Assembly: GCF_005117025.1 (NCBI RefSeq) | Contig: NZ_SWCO01000005.1 | Location: 248,001-312,000 of the forward strand | From: Alteromonas portus | GTDB taxonomy: Bacteria; Pseudomonadota; Gammaproteobacteria; Enterobacterales; Alteromonadaceae | Direction of reading: 5' to 3' | DNA length: 64,000 bases | Shown: one piece after another, positions 8,829-17,583 of the stretch | How the letters are laid out: each line of letters starts with the position of its first letter | Numbering within the stretch: the first letter of the stretch is position 1 | The notes under the pieces: model-generated | Database searches by the model: none | Seen by the model: the letters and a program-made list of their open reading frames with translations, nothing else | Told to the model about the DNA's origin: nothing | Position numbers and translations under genes: made by a program

Positions 8829-10406
8829 ATGGATATTCTTGATTACAGTGTTATTGCGGTTTACCTCATTATCTTGCTCATCATTGGCTTTACTTTGCGT
8901 GGGCAACAGTCAAAGAAAGACTACTTTTTAGCAGGAAGAAGCTTAAACTGGAAACCCCTGTTACTCTCAATCATGGCGACGCAACTGTCGGCAGTCAGTT
9001 TTATATCCGCCCCCGCATTTGTCGGCTTCCGTGAGGGGGGAGGGTTAATATGGCTCTCTTATGAGCTGGCTGTTCCCCTAGCGATGCTTTTACTTATTAC
9101 CACAGTGTTGCCTACGTTGTACCGAAGTGGCGTGGTAAGTATTTATGACTATCTTGAGCGGCGTTTCTCTACCTCTACCCGAATTTGCATCAGTATTGTG
9201 TTTCAATTTAGCAGAGCATTTGCCACCGGTATAATGGTGTACGCTCTATCCATTATTTTACAAGGAACCATGCAGGTTTCTTCTACCCAGGCAATTTTGC
9301 TTATTGGCGTTATTACCGTTTTGTACTCACTACAAGGCGGAATGAAGGCGGTTGTATACGGCGACGCAGTACAAATGGTTGTTATTGTAATGGGTACAGC
9401 TATTTGTATTGCTTTTGGTTTGAATGCATTAGGCGGTTGGGAGCCTTTTTTACAGTTACTTCCAAGCGAGCGAGTTTCTACCCTTAATTTTTCTTCTCTG
9501 GGGTTTGATGGCGACGGCTTCGGCTTTTTCCCTATGGTGCTAGGTGGCGTGATTTTGTATGCCTCTTACTATGGTTGTGACCAATCTGAGGCGCAACGAG
9601 CGTTGTCAGCAAAGTCGGAAGGCGATCTAAAAAAGATGATGCTAGCCAACGGCATTTTTAGGTTTCCAATAACACTGCTATATTGTTTAGCGGGTTTAGT
9701 AGTTGGCACGTTAGCGTTTAACGACGCTAACTTGCTATCTCAGATTCCTAAAGACAACCCAGACTGGCTTATGCCCGTGTTTATTCTTAACTATTTACCT
9801 CATGGGCTTATCGGCTTGCTGGTCGTCGCTATTCTCGCCGCTGCCATGTCGTCATTAAGCTCGGCAATCAACTCACTTGCGGCAGTCTCACTAGAAGACT
9901 ATTACAAGATCACTGGTAAGCGAACAAAACCTGAAGGTTACCTGAGCTCTGCTAAATTTGCCGGGTTCTCTTGGGGAGTGGTTATTTTGCTGCTTTCGCT
10001 CAATGCTGGCGATATAGCGCCTACGGTAATAGAAGCGGTGAACAAAGTGGGCTCTGTTTTTTTTGGGCCAGTGTTAGCTGTATTTTTACTTGGAATGCTT
10101 TCGAAAAAGGTAAATGCCAAGCAGGTTAATATCGGACTGTTGTGCGGTGTGTTGACTAATTTGTCACTCGCATTTTTTGTAGAAGACGTGTTTTGGTTTT
10201 GGTGGAATGTCACGGGATTCACTGGCACAGTAGTACCCGCTATCATTCTGTCTGCCTTTTCACCAAATGATAATAGCAGCTTGGGTTCGGTTTCAAATTC
10301 GAATGAGGGCAATTTACGTATTGATAAATTAATTGCCACTGTGTTGGTTGGCTACTTCGGCTTGCTGGTTTTTATTAGCTATATGTTACCAAGTTGGCTC
10401 CTATAG
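8829..10406 (+). CDS. Sodium:solute symporter (SSS family)
   Basis: About 525 residues with 13 to 14 hydrophobic helices. The N-terminal signature (YFLAGRSLNW, then a GGGLIWLSYE region) and the helix pattern are those of the sodium/solute symporter family, which couples import of sugars, amino acids, organic acids or vitamins to Na+ entry. I chose ATG at 8829 (MDILDYS); extending upstream to a TTG at 8787 adds a Cys-containing stretch that does not look like this family. No clear Shine-Dalgarno lies close to the ATG. The substrate cannot be read from the sequence, and the neighbours (PH proteins, response regulator) give no hint. It converges with the response-regulator gene 10 bases away. 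Confidence 0.85.
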   Translation: MDILDYSVIAVYLIILLIIGFTLRGQQSKKDYFLAGRSLNWKPLLLSIMATQLSAVSFISAPAFVGFREGGGLIWLSYELAVPLAMLLLITTVLPTLYRSGVVSIYDYLERRFSTSTRICISIVFQFSRAFATGIMVYALSIILQGTMQVSSTQAILLIGVITVLYSLQGGMKAVVYGDAVQMVVIVMGTAICIAFGLNALGGWEPFLQLLPSERVSTLNFSSLGFDGDGFGFFPMVLGGVILYASYYGCDQSEAQRALSAKSEGDLKKMMLANGIFRFPITLLYCLAGLVVGTLAFNDANLLSQIPKDNPDWLMPVFILNYLPHGLIGLLVVAILAAAMSSLSSAINSLAAVSLEDYYKITGKRTKPEGYLSSAKFAGFSWGVVILLLSLNAGDIAPTVIEAVNKVGSVFFGPVLAVFLLGMLSKKVNAKQVNIGLLCGVLTNLSLAFFVEDVFWFWWNVTGFTGTVVPAIILSAFSPNDNSSLGSVSNSNEGNLRIDKLIATVLVGYFGLLVFISYMLPSWLL

Positions 10407-10416
10407 AAGCGATATT

Positions 10417-11673
10417 TCAAGCTTGAGCAGCTTTAGTCACTGAATCTCGAAGAATAATCTGATCTTTGCCCGCGTGCTTTGCTTCGTACAAGCGCGCGTC
10501 GGCTTTTTCTAACTGCGACTCTAAACATTTGTGCTCTTCGGTACTTACGCCGATACTGCACGTAATGTTAAATTTGTGGCTGGTAAACAGCGTAGTGCGA
10601 ACTGCATCCATAAATGCTGAAAGCGCTGATAAATACACCTTGGGCGGCCTTACCGATACCACCGTAAATTCTTCGCCGCCATAGCGCACAATTAGGTCGT
10701 CAGGGAAGTAATCTTTAAGTAATGCTGCGAATTCCTGTAGTAACATGTCGCCAGTTTTATGACCGTACGTATCGTTTACATTTTTAAAATTGTCGGCGTC
10801 AATCATAGATACGATAACGTCTTTTCTAGACGTTTTATTGGCGAACAGCTCTTCTGCTTTTTCATGCAAAAAACGTCGGTTATAAACCTTTGTTAGCGCA
10901 TCTAAATTAGCGGAGTCACGGATGGTTTGAATCATTTCTTGTGATTCAAGGTTTTGCATTACGCGGCAGTAGAATTCTTCGTGATAAAACGGCTTAGAGA
11001 GGAAATCATTAGCGCCACTTTTTATAAATTTAGAAGTAAGCACGCTATCCCCCGTAGCTGAAAGGCCGATAAAAACCAAGTCTTGCATCCGTCTTTCGTG
11101 TCGAATCGTTTTAACAAGCTCATAGCCATCCATGTTGGGCATTCTATGATCCGCGATCACCATTTTGATATCCCGGTGATTTTCAAGTACGTCAAGCGCT
11201 TCAAGGCCATCATTGGCTTCGTGCACTTGAAACTGGAATTTGCGAAGTAATGAGCAGATATGATTTCGACTGGTTTTTGAGTCTTCTACAACAAGGACTT
11301 TAGTGGTTAAATTTTTCCGCAAGCGGTCAACCAGTTTAGAAACTTGTAGGTACGAGTAGCGGGATTCTTTTGTAATGTAATCCAGTACACCCTGATCGAG
11401 TAACTGGGCACGAGTAAATTCGTCGAAATTACCGGTTAGCACGATAGTAGGAACGTTGTATGAAAGCGCAAGTTCAACGCTTTCGCCGTTGGGAGCATCT
11501 GGAAGGTTTAAATCAACAATAGCGGCTAAGTATTCGTTATCGCTTTCTAAAGCACTTCGCGCTTCGGCTAAGTCCTCGCATAGATCACAGGTAAAGTGAG
11601 GGTTATCCTCAATAAGTTTATTGACGATCTTACGGACAGTTAAACTGTCTTCTACTACAAGAACTTTATACAT
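10417..11673 (-). CDS. Response regulator with two receiver domains and a diguanylate cyclase domain
   Basis: 418 residues: receiver 1 (1-120, acceptor D54 in VDLNLPD), receiver 2 (125-245, acceptor D175 in IADHRMPNMDG), then GGDEF (about 250-410). The cyclase signature is GGEEF at 332-336 in RYGGEEF, an active variant, so it should make cyclic di-GMP from two GTP. The product-inhibition site (RxxD, five residues before GGEEF) reads FPDD, so feedback inhibition is probably lost. No DNA-binding domain or membrane segment is present. No cognate kinase is adjacent; ArcB upstream is separated by three genes. Confidence 0.9.
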   Translation of the reverse strand: MYKVLVVEDSLTVRKIVNKLIEDNPHFTCDLCEDLAEARSALESDNEYLAAIVDLNLPDAPNGESVELALSYNVPTIVLTGNFDEFTRAQLLDQGVLDYITKESRYSYLQVSKLVDRLRKNLTTKVLVVEDSKTSRNHICSLLRKFQFQVHEANDGLEALDVLENHRDIKMVIADHRMPNMDGYELVKTIRHERRMQDLVFIGLSATGDSVLTSKFIKSGANDFLSKPFYHEEFYCRVMQNLESQEMIQTIRDSANLDALTKVYNRRFLHEKAEELFANKTSRKDVIVSMIDADNFKNVNDTYGHKTGDMLLQEFAALLKDYFPDDLIVRYGGEEFTVVSVRPPKVYLSALSAFMDAVRTTLFTSHKFNITCSIGVSTEEHKCLESQLEKADARLYEAKHAGKDQIILRDSVTKAAQA

Positions 11674-11721
11674 GTGAACTACTCTGGGTACCTGAATCGT
11701 GATAATAACTAATAAAATATG

Positions 11722-11743
11722 AAAAAGCCCTCAAAGAGAGGGC
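11722..11743 (-). terminator. Terminator of the prp operon
   Basis: On the minus strand a GCCCTC/GAGGGC stem with a 5-base loop is followed by TTTTTC, 47 bases after the prpF stop. Confidence 0.75.
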
Positions 11744-11789
11744 GTTTCATACTTATGTCTAAATAAGGTATGTCTTTATCATCACTGGT

Positions 11790-12971
11790 TTAGAGTTGTT
11801 CAGGTGGAACACGCACATTTCCCTCCATTAGAACGCGGGCGCTCCTGCTCATTACAGCTTGTTCAATTTGCCATTTGTCATCTTCAAACGTCGCTTTTGC
11901 ACCTACTCTTAAGGTTCCTGATGGATGCCCAAAAGTCACCGATTCTCTGTCTTTCCCACCCGCGGCTAGGTTGACCAAGGTTCCCGGAATAGCCGCTGCT
12001 GCAGCTATCGCTACCGCCGCTGTACCCATCATGGCGTGGTGAAGTTTCCCCATAGACAATGCCCTAACCAGCACATCAATATCAGAGCCTAAAATATCTT
12101 TGCCACTTGATGATTTATAGCCTCTTGGAGGTGCAACGAACGCGACTTTTGGTGTGTGCTGCCTGTTTGCAGCTTCACCCACATCATTGATGAGCCCCAT
12201 CTGAACCGCGCCGTGTGCACGAATGGCTTCGAACTTGGACAGCGCCTCGAAGTCGCTGTTTATATCATCCTGCAGTTCAGTGCCTGTGTAGCCAATGTCT
12301 TCTGCGTTGATGAAAATCGTCGGAATACCCGCGTTTATCATGGTCGCCTGAAGTGAGCCTACGCCTGGGACTTCCAGTGTGTCGACTAACCGCCCTGTTG
12401 GAAAAATAGCACCTTCACCGTCAGCCGGGTCAACAAAGGCCACTTCCACTTCTGCGGCAGGGAAGGTGACACCGTCTAATTCAAAGTCGCCCGTTTCCTG
12501 TACTTCGCCATTTGTGATGGGCACCTTAGCGATAATGGCTTTATTGATATTGGCCTGCCAGATATTCACAGTGGCGACGCCGTTCTCTGGTATTTTACTT
12601 CTATCTACCAGCCCATTAGTTATCGCAAATGCGCCAACGGCTGCCGTTAGATTTCCGCAATTACCGCTCCAGTCGACGAATGGCTTGTCGATGGAAACTT
12701 GCCCAAATAGGTAGTCGACATCGTAACCTTCACGTTCACTTTTGCTTAATATAACGGTTTTGCTGGTACTTGATGTAGCACCGCCCATACCGTCGGTTTG
12801 TTTACCGTAAGGGTCGGGGCTGCCAATAACGCGCAGAAGCAGGGCATCTCGCGCCGGCCCCGGCTTTTGCGCAGTTTCTGGCAAATCGGTTAAGTTAAAA
12901 AACACACCTTTACTGGTACCGCCACGCATGTAGGTAGCCGGTACTCGAAGTTGTGGCGCATAGTTTGTCAT
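11790..12971 (-). CDS. prpF: 2-methylaconitate cis-trans isomerase PrpF
   Basis: 393 residues. PrpF isomerises the 2-methylaconitate made by AcnD so that it can be hydrated to 2-methylisocitrate in propionate breakdown. The N-terminus reads PATYMRGGTSKGVFF, the signature of this family, and a GNCGN motif lies in the first half. The start is ATG at 12971 with AAGGA 6 bases upstream; an open frame continues to 13100, but that extension translates the repeat at 12996-13094 and is not protein. It is the last gene of the gntR-prpB-prpC-acnD-prpF operon and is separated from acnD by 618 bases filled with repeats. Confidence 0.93.
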   Translation of the reverse strand: MTNYAPQLRVPATYMRGGTSKGVFFNLTDLPETAQKPGPARDALLLRVIGSPDPYGKQTDGMGGATSSTSKTVILSKSEREGYDVDYLFGQVSIDKPFVDWSGNCGNLTAAVGAFAITNGLVDRSKIPENGVATVNIWQANINKAIIAKVPITNGEVQETGDFELDGVTFPAAEVEVAFVDPADGEGAIFPTGRLVDTLEVPGVGSLQATMINAGIPTIFINAEDIGYTGTELQDDINSDFEALSKFEAIRAHGAVQMGLINDVGEAANRQHTPKVAFVAPPRGYKSSSGKDILGSDIDVLVRALSMGKLHHAMMGTAAVAIAAAAAIPGTLVNLAAGGKDRESVTFGHPSGTLRVGAKATFEDDKWQIEQAVMSRSARVLMEGNVRVPPEQL

Positions 12972-12995
12972 GTTTTTTCCTTTTTTGTGGTGTGC

Positions 12996-13094
12996 GGAAG
13001 TTGGTTGCAATTTGAAACACGCTGTGAACACGTCCGTGTGCGCTCCCCAGCCGCATCCATGCGGCTGGAAGGTTTCAAATTGCAACCAACTTCC
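12996..13094 (-). repeat. Folded intergenic repeat, copy 1 (minus orientation)
   Basis: Perfect 23-base inverted arms (12996-13018 and 13072-13094) enclose, read on the minus strand, an inner hairpin CAGCCGC/GCGGCTG with loop ATGGAT, then GGGAGC, then a second small hairpin ACAC/GTGT with loop GGAC, then TTCACAGCGTG. The element ends 25 bases upstream of the prpF start codon and is in sense orientation with the prp mRNA. Copy 2 shares almost the same core. Confidence 0.9.
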
Positions 13095-13203
13095 ACTCAA
13101 AAGTAATTAACTCTTTCGAGAGAGGAGGTCTAAGCCCCGAAGGTTTCAACCGTGCCTCAACGCACTCTTAAACTAAAAACCATTTTATCTGGAGAGAAGT
13201 AAA

Positions 13204-13294
13204 GTTGTTCGTGATTTGAAACACGCTGTGAACACATCCATGTGCGCTCCCCAGCCGCATCCTTGCGGCTGGAGGGTTTCAAATCACAAACAGC
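13204..13294 (-). repeat. Folded intergenic repeat, copy 2 (minus orientation)
   Basis: Arms of 19 bases (13204-13222, 13276-13294) pair with two mismatches; the last 12 bases, GTGATTTGAAAC, are perfect. On the minus strand the inner hairpin has loop AGGA and the second hairpin CACA/TGTG has loop TGGA. The core is nearly identical to copy 1, but the outer arms differ in sequence while remaining complementary. Confidence 0.88.
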
Positions 13295-13323
13295 TTCCAA
13301 CCAAACTAGCTGATACTAGCTAC

Positions 13324-13424
13324 GGAGGAGGTGGATTAGTTTCAGGGCCTTCAACTCGCAAGTATGCGAGTTGGGAGCCTATAGGGACGTATTTAGGGCG
13401 TGCCCTATGACTAACTTATCTCCC
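13324..13424 (+). repeat. Folded intergenic repeat, copy 3 (plus orientation)
   Basis: Same plan in the opposite orientation: imperfect outer arms, an inner hairpin CAACTCGCA/TGCGAGTTG, then GGGAGC, a second hairpin region TATAGGGACGTA, and a decayed TTTAGGGCGTG tail. Its first loop reads AGTA, the only one of the ten loops without GGA. It is paired with copy 4. Confidence 0.8.
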
Positions 13425-13460
13425 AGCTAAGTAAACTGATGCAATATTGGCCGAACTTAA

Positions 13461-13568
13461 GTGGGGGAGGTGGGGCAGTTTCAGGGCCCTCAACTCGCAA
13501 GGATGCGAGTTGGGAGCCTACAAGGACGTATTCACGGCGTGCCCTGTAACTGATTCACCTCCTCCCAC
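13461..13568 (+). repeat. Folded intergenic repeat, copy 4 (plus orientation)
   Basis: Arms starting GTGGG and ending CCCAC pair over about 27 bases with a few mismatches. The inner hairpin CAACTCGCA/TGCGAGTTG has GGA at its tip, followed by GGGAGC, CTACAAGGACGTA (GGA in the loop) and TTCACGGCGTG. It ends 22 bases before the acnD stop codon and is antisense to the prp mRNA. Confidence 0.88.
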
Positions 13569-13589
13569 TGAAAGGTCTTCCTATCACAA

Positions 13590-16181
13590 TCAGCTAGCTT
13601 CAGCTTCCAAGAAGTCTTTGGCGAAGCGTTGTAATACGCCGCCTGCGCTGTAAATCGAGACTTCTTCTGCTGTGTCTAAGCGACAGGTTACCGGTACTTC
13701 TAGCTGCTCACCGTTTTGGCGGTTTACTACTAGCGTAAGCGTTGCACCTGGTGACGGTTCGCCGCTTACGTCGTAGGTTTCCGTACCGTCTAGCTCTAGT
13801 GTTTTACGTGTAGTGCCGGGTTTAAACTCAAGGGGTAATACGCCCATACCAATAAGGTTAGTACGGTGAATACGCTCAAAGCCTTCCGCAACAATCACTT
13901 CAACACCCGCAAGACGTACGCCTTTAGCTGCCCAGTCACGTGACGAGCCCTGACCGTAGTCGGCGCCTGCAACAATGATAAGCGGTTGTCTGCGGTTCAT
14001 GTAGGTTTCAATGGCCTCCCACATGCGCATAACTTGGCCTTCTGGCTCAACGCGCGCCAGTGAACCTTGCTTCACTTCACCGTTTTCAAGCACCATCTCG
14101 TTGAACACTTTCGGGTTCGCAAGGGTAGCGCGCTGTGCGGTTAAGTGGTCACCACGGTGCGTGGCATACGAGTTAAAGTCTTCTTCCGGTAAGCCCATTT
14201 TATGCAGGTATTCACCGGCGGCACTGCTGGCTAAAATAGCGTTTGAAGGCGACAAGTGATCGGTGGTGATGTTGTCACCCAAAATAGCAAGCGGACGCAT
14301 ACCTTTCATGGTGCGTTCAGCATCCATCGCGCCTTCCCAATAGGGTGGACGACGAATATAGGTGCTCATTTCACGCCAGTCGTAAAGCGGGTTAATGTCT
14401 TTACCGTAGTCTACGCTTAAATCGAACATTGGCTCGTACACTTTTCTGAAGTGCTCCGGTTTCACCGATTTGGCTACAATCGCATCGATCTCTTCATCGC
14501 TTGGCCAAATATCTTTAAGCGTTACCGGGTTGCCGTCTTTGTCCGTGCCCAGTACGTCTTTTTCAATGTCAAAGCGGATGGTACCAGCAATGGCGTAAGC
14601 GACAACTAGCGGCGGTGATGCCAAAAAGGCTTGCTTCGCGTAGGGGTGAATACGGCCGTCGAAGTTACGGTTACCCGACAATACTGCTGTAGAGTAAAGA
14701 TCGCGGTCTATGATCTCTTGCTGAATTTTAGGGTCTAGCGCGCCGCTCATACCGTTACAGGTAGTACACGCGAAGGCAACTACGCCAAAGCCTAAATCTT
14801 CCAACTCGCTCATTAAGTTAGCTTCTTCAAGATACAGCTTTACCGCTTTAGAACCTGGTGCTAGCGAGCTTTTCACCCAGGGCTTACGGGTTAAACCGCG
14901 CTGGTTTGCGTTGCGTGCAAGCAGGCCTGCGGCAATAACATTGCGCGGGTTAGATGTATTGGTACAGCTGGTGATTGCCGCGATAATAACCGCGCCATCA
15001 GGCATTTTGCCTTCTTCTTCATCCCATTTCGCAGCAATGCCGCGACTTTCTAAATCGCTGGTAGGTAAACGTGCGTGTGGGTTAGAAGGGCCAGCCATGT
15101 TACGGCCAACTGCAGAAAGGTCGAACGTAAGCACCCGCTCATACTCGGCAGTTTCTAAATCATCAGCCCATAAACCTGTGTGCTTAGCATATTGCTCAAC
15201 TAGCGCAATTTGCTTTTCCTCACGCCCTGTTAGGCGTAAGTAATCGATGGTTTGCTGGTCAATGTAAAACATGGCTGCAGTGGCGCCGTATTCCGGTGTC
15301 ATGTTCGAAATAGTAGCACGGTCGCCCAGCGTCAGGTGCGATGCACCTTCACCATAGAATTCAAGATAAGCAGAGACTACGCGCTTTTTACGCAAGAATT
15401 CAGTTAATGCTAATACAATGTCGGTTGCGGTAATGCCAGGCTGTGGTTTGCCGGTAAGTTCAACACCTACAATGTCAGGCAAACGCATGTAAGACGCACG
15501 GCCCAGCATAACGCTTTCCGCTTCAAGGCCGCCAACGCCTACGGCAATTACACCAAGTGCATCAACATGTGGCGTGTGGCTGTCGGTGCCTACTAGCGTG
15601 TCTGGGAAGGCTACGCCGTCACGGGCTTGAATAACAGGTGACATACGCTCCAAGTTGATTTGGTGCATAATGCCGTTACCCGGAGGGATAACATCTACGT
15701 TTTTAAACGCCGTTTTTGTCCAGTTAATAAAATGAAAGCGGTCGTCGTTACGTCTGTCTTCAATAGCGCGGTTTTTCTCAAACGCGTTTTTCTCAAAACC
15801 AGCGTGCTCTACAGCTAATGAGTGATCAACTATCAGCTGTGTTGGCACAACCGGGTTTACTTTAGCCGGATCGCCGCCTTTTGCGGCAATAGCATCGCGA
15901 AGCCCCGCTAAGTCTACAAGTGCCGTTTGCCCTAAGATATCGTGGCACACTACGCGAGCAGGAAACCACGGAAAGTCTAAGTCGCGCTTGCGATAAATAA
16001 GCTGCTTAAGCGAATCAGTAAGCATGTCAGGTGCGCATTTGCGCACTAAGTTTTCAGCCAGTACACGTGAGGTGTAAGGCAGCTTGGCGTAGGCGCCAGG
16101 CTCAATAGCATCTACCGCTTCACGGGTATCGAAAAAATCGATACCCGCGTTTGGAAGCGGTTTACGGTAATCAATATTCAT
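13590..16181 (-). CDS. acnD: Fe/S-dependent 2-methylcitrate dehydratase AcnD
   Basis: 863 residues, the usual length for AcnD. It belongs to the aconitase family and dehydrates 2-methylcitrate to 2-methylaconitate, the substrate of PrpF. The [4Fe-4S] cysteines are visible in TSCTNTSNP and in ACTTCNGMSG; the C-terminal swivel carries GADYGQGSSRDWAAKG. The start is ATG at 16181, MNIDYRKPLPNAG, typical for the AcnD branch rather than housekeeping AcnA/AcnB. It lies 17 bases after the prpC stop and is clearly co-transcribed. Having AcnD plus PrpF in place of PrpD defines the second form of the 2-methylcitrate cycle. Confidence 0.95.
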   Translation of the reverse strand: MNIDYRKPLPNAGIDFFDTREAVDAIEPGAYAKLPYTSRVLAENLVRKCAPDMLTDSLKQLIYRKRDLDFPWFPARVVCHDILGQTALVDLAGLRDAIAAKGGDPAKVNPVVPTQLIVDHSLAVEHAGFEKNAFEKNRAIEDRRNDDRFHFINWTKTAFKNVDVIPPGNGIMHQINLERMSPVIQARDGVAFPDTLVGTDSHTPHVDALGVIAVGVGGLEAESVMLGRASYMRLPDIVGVELTGKPQPGITATDIVLALTEFLRKKRVVSAYLEFYGEGASHLTLGDRATISNMTPEYGATAAMFYIDQQTIDYLRLTGREEKQIALVEQYAKHTGLWADDLETAEYERVLTFDLSAVGRNMAGPSNPHARLPTSDLESRGIAAKWDEEEGKMPDGAVIIAAITSCTNTSNPRNVIAAGLLARNANQRGLTRKPWVKSSLAPGSKAVKLYLEEANLMSELEDLGFGVVAFACTTCNGMSGALDPKIQQEIIDRDLYSTAVLSGNRNFDGRIHPYAKQAFLASPPLVVAYAIAGTIRFDIEKDVLGTDKDGNPVTLKDIWPSDEEIDAIVAKSVKPEHFRKVYEPMFDLSVDYGKDINPLYDWREMSTYIRRPPYWEGAMDAERTMKGMRPLAILGDNITTDHLSPSNAILASSAAGEYLHKMGLPEEDFNSYATHRGDHLTAQRATLANPKVFNEMVLENGEVKQGSLARVEPEGQVMRMWEAIETYMNRRQPLIIVAGADYGQGSSRDWAAKGVRLAGVEVIVAEGFERIHRTNLIGMGVLPLEFKPGTTRKTLELDGTETYDVSGEPSPGATLTLVVNRQNGEQLEVPVTCRLDTAEEVSIYSAGGVLQRFAKDFLEAEAS

Positions 16182-16198
16182 AAAACCCCAACCTTATC

Positions 16199-17323
16199 TT
16201 AAGCGCGTTCGCTAATAGGTGGCACGGGGCGTAGCTCTTCGCCTGTGTATTCTGCTGATGGACGAATAATACGGTTGTCAGCGCGCTGTTCCATAACGTG
16301 TGCCGCCCAACCGGTTAGACGAGACATTACGAAGATTGGTGTGAACAACGGCGTAGGAATACCCATAAAGTTATACGCAGAGGCGTGGAAGAAATCGGCG
16401 TTACAGAAAAGCTTCTTCTCGCGCCACATCACTTCTTCACAGCGAACGGACACAGGGTAAAGTACGTCGTCACCCACATCAGCAGCCAGTTTTTCAGACC
16501 ATTGCTTGATAATTTCGTTACGCGGATCAGACTCAGAGTAAATCGCGTGACCAAAGCCCATGATTTTCTCTTTACGCTCAAGCATGCCCATCATTTTTTC
16601 CTCTGCGTCATCAGCAGAGGTAAAGCCTTCAATCATTTCCATTGCTGCTTCGTTAGCACCACCGTGAAGTGGACCACGCAGTGAGCCGATAGCACCCGTT
16701 ACACAAGAATGCATATCAGATAAGGTTGAAGCACAAACACGTGCAGTAAAAGTAGATGCGTTAAATTCATGCTCTGCATAAAGAATGAGTGATACATGCA
16801 TAACCTGTTCGTGAAGTTCACGTGGCTTTTCGCCGTGAAGCATATGTAGGAAGTGACCACCAATTGAATCGTCATCGGTTTCAACATCTACACGTACACC
16901 GTCGTGGGAGAAGCGGTACCAGTAACAAATGATACTTGGGAAACACGCTAACATGCGGTCTGTCACGTCTTGCTGCTGGTCGAAGCTGGTTTCCATTTCA
17001 AGGTTACCTAGCATTGAACAACCCGTGCGAAGTACGTCCATTGGGTGAGCATTTTTTGGAATGCGCTCTAGCACTTCTTTAAGCGCTGTTGGAAGGCCGC
17101 GCATGCCGCGAAGTTTTGTTTTATATGCGTCTAGCTCAGACTGGTTAGGTAGCTTGCCCTTAAGTATAAGGTACGCCACTTCTTCAAATTGACAGTTTTG
17201 CGCTAAGTCTTTTACGTCGTAACCACGATACGTTAAACCAGAACCTGATTTACCTACGGTTGATAATGCTGTTTTACCTGCAACTTGGCCGCGTAAACCC
17301 GCGCCACTTAACTGTTTAGCCAT
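16199..17323 (-). CDS. prpC: 2-methylcitrate synthase PrpC
   Basis: 374 residues. Condenses propionyl-CoA with oxaloacetate to 2-methylcitrate. Citrate synthase family features are visible: GPLHGGANEAAMEM, GFGHAIY with the active-site His, and the C-terminal RPSAEYTG. The start MAKQLSGAGLRGQ at 17323 has GGAGA upstream; the frame stays open to 17557, but that part runs through the folded repeat at 17406-17559 and is not coding. It lies second in the operon after prpB, with a 260-base gap that holds repeat copy 5, and 17 bases before acnD. Confidence 0.95.
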   Translation of the reverse strand: MAKQLSGAGLRGQVAGKTALSTVGKSGSGLTYRGYDVKDLAQNCQFEEVAYLILKGKLPNQSELDAYKTKLRGMRGLPTALKEVLERIPKNAHPMDVLRTGCSMLGNLEMETSFDQQQDVTDRMLACFPSIICYWYRFSHDGVRVDVETDDDSIGGHFLHMLHGEKPRELHEQVMHVSLILYAEHEFNASTFTARVCASTLSDMHSCVTGAIGSLRGPLHGGANEAAMEMIEGFTSADDAEEKMMGMLERKEKIMGFGHAIYSESDPRNEIIKQWSEKLAADVGDDVLYPVSVRCEEVMWREKKLFCNADFFHASAYNFMGIPTPLFTPIFVMSRLTGWAAHVMEQRADNRIIRPSAEYTGEELRPVPPISERA

Positions 17324-17405
17324 CTTGTTGTCTCCGGTCTTGTGTGATTTGTAAGGTACTTTTTTTAAAAATTTAGAAATAAAAATTACATTGAACTCAG
17401 CATGC

Positions 17406-17559
17406 GAGTGGGGTGCGAGGCACCGAAAGAGTGGGGGCGGTGCGTAGGGTGTTACCCCTTTGAGGCATGGATGCCGAAACGGAGCCCCCATGGATGGGTT
17501 CACGGCGTGGTAACGCCCTGCGTATCGCTCCCGATCCAATGGTGCCTTGCACCCCACTC
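17406..17559 (+). repeat. Folded intergenic repeat, copy 5 (plus orientation, long arms)
   Basis: The longest copy. Outer arms of 19 bases (17406-17424 and 17541-17559) pair with one mismatch, and pairing continues inward imperfectly for about 30 more bases. The centre has hairpin GGCA/TGCC with loop TGGA, then CGGAGC, hairpin CCCA/TGGG with loop TGGA, and TTCACGGCGTGG. It lies between prpB and prpC, antisense to the operon mRNA. Confidence 0.85.
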
Positions 17560-17583
17560 ATTTACAGCTGTGTCGTATTAATT

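Noticed and set aside
12972..13100. N-terminal extension of prpF
   Set aside because: It translates the folded repeat at 12996-13094; the family start with AAGGA is at 12971.
12996..13568. CRISPR array
   Set aside because: The repeats are long, folded, in two orientations and without uniform unique spacers.
13216..13653. Two short open frames between prpF and acnD
   Set aside because: Both run through repeat copies 2-4 and have no protein family character.
17324..17557. N-terminal extension of prpC
   Set aside because: It crosses repeat copy 5; the start at 17323 matches the family and has a ribosome binding site.
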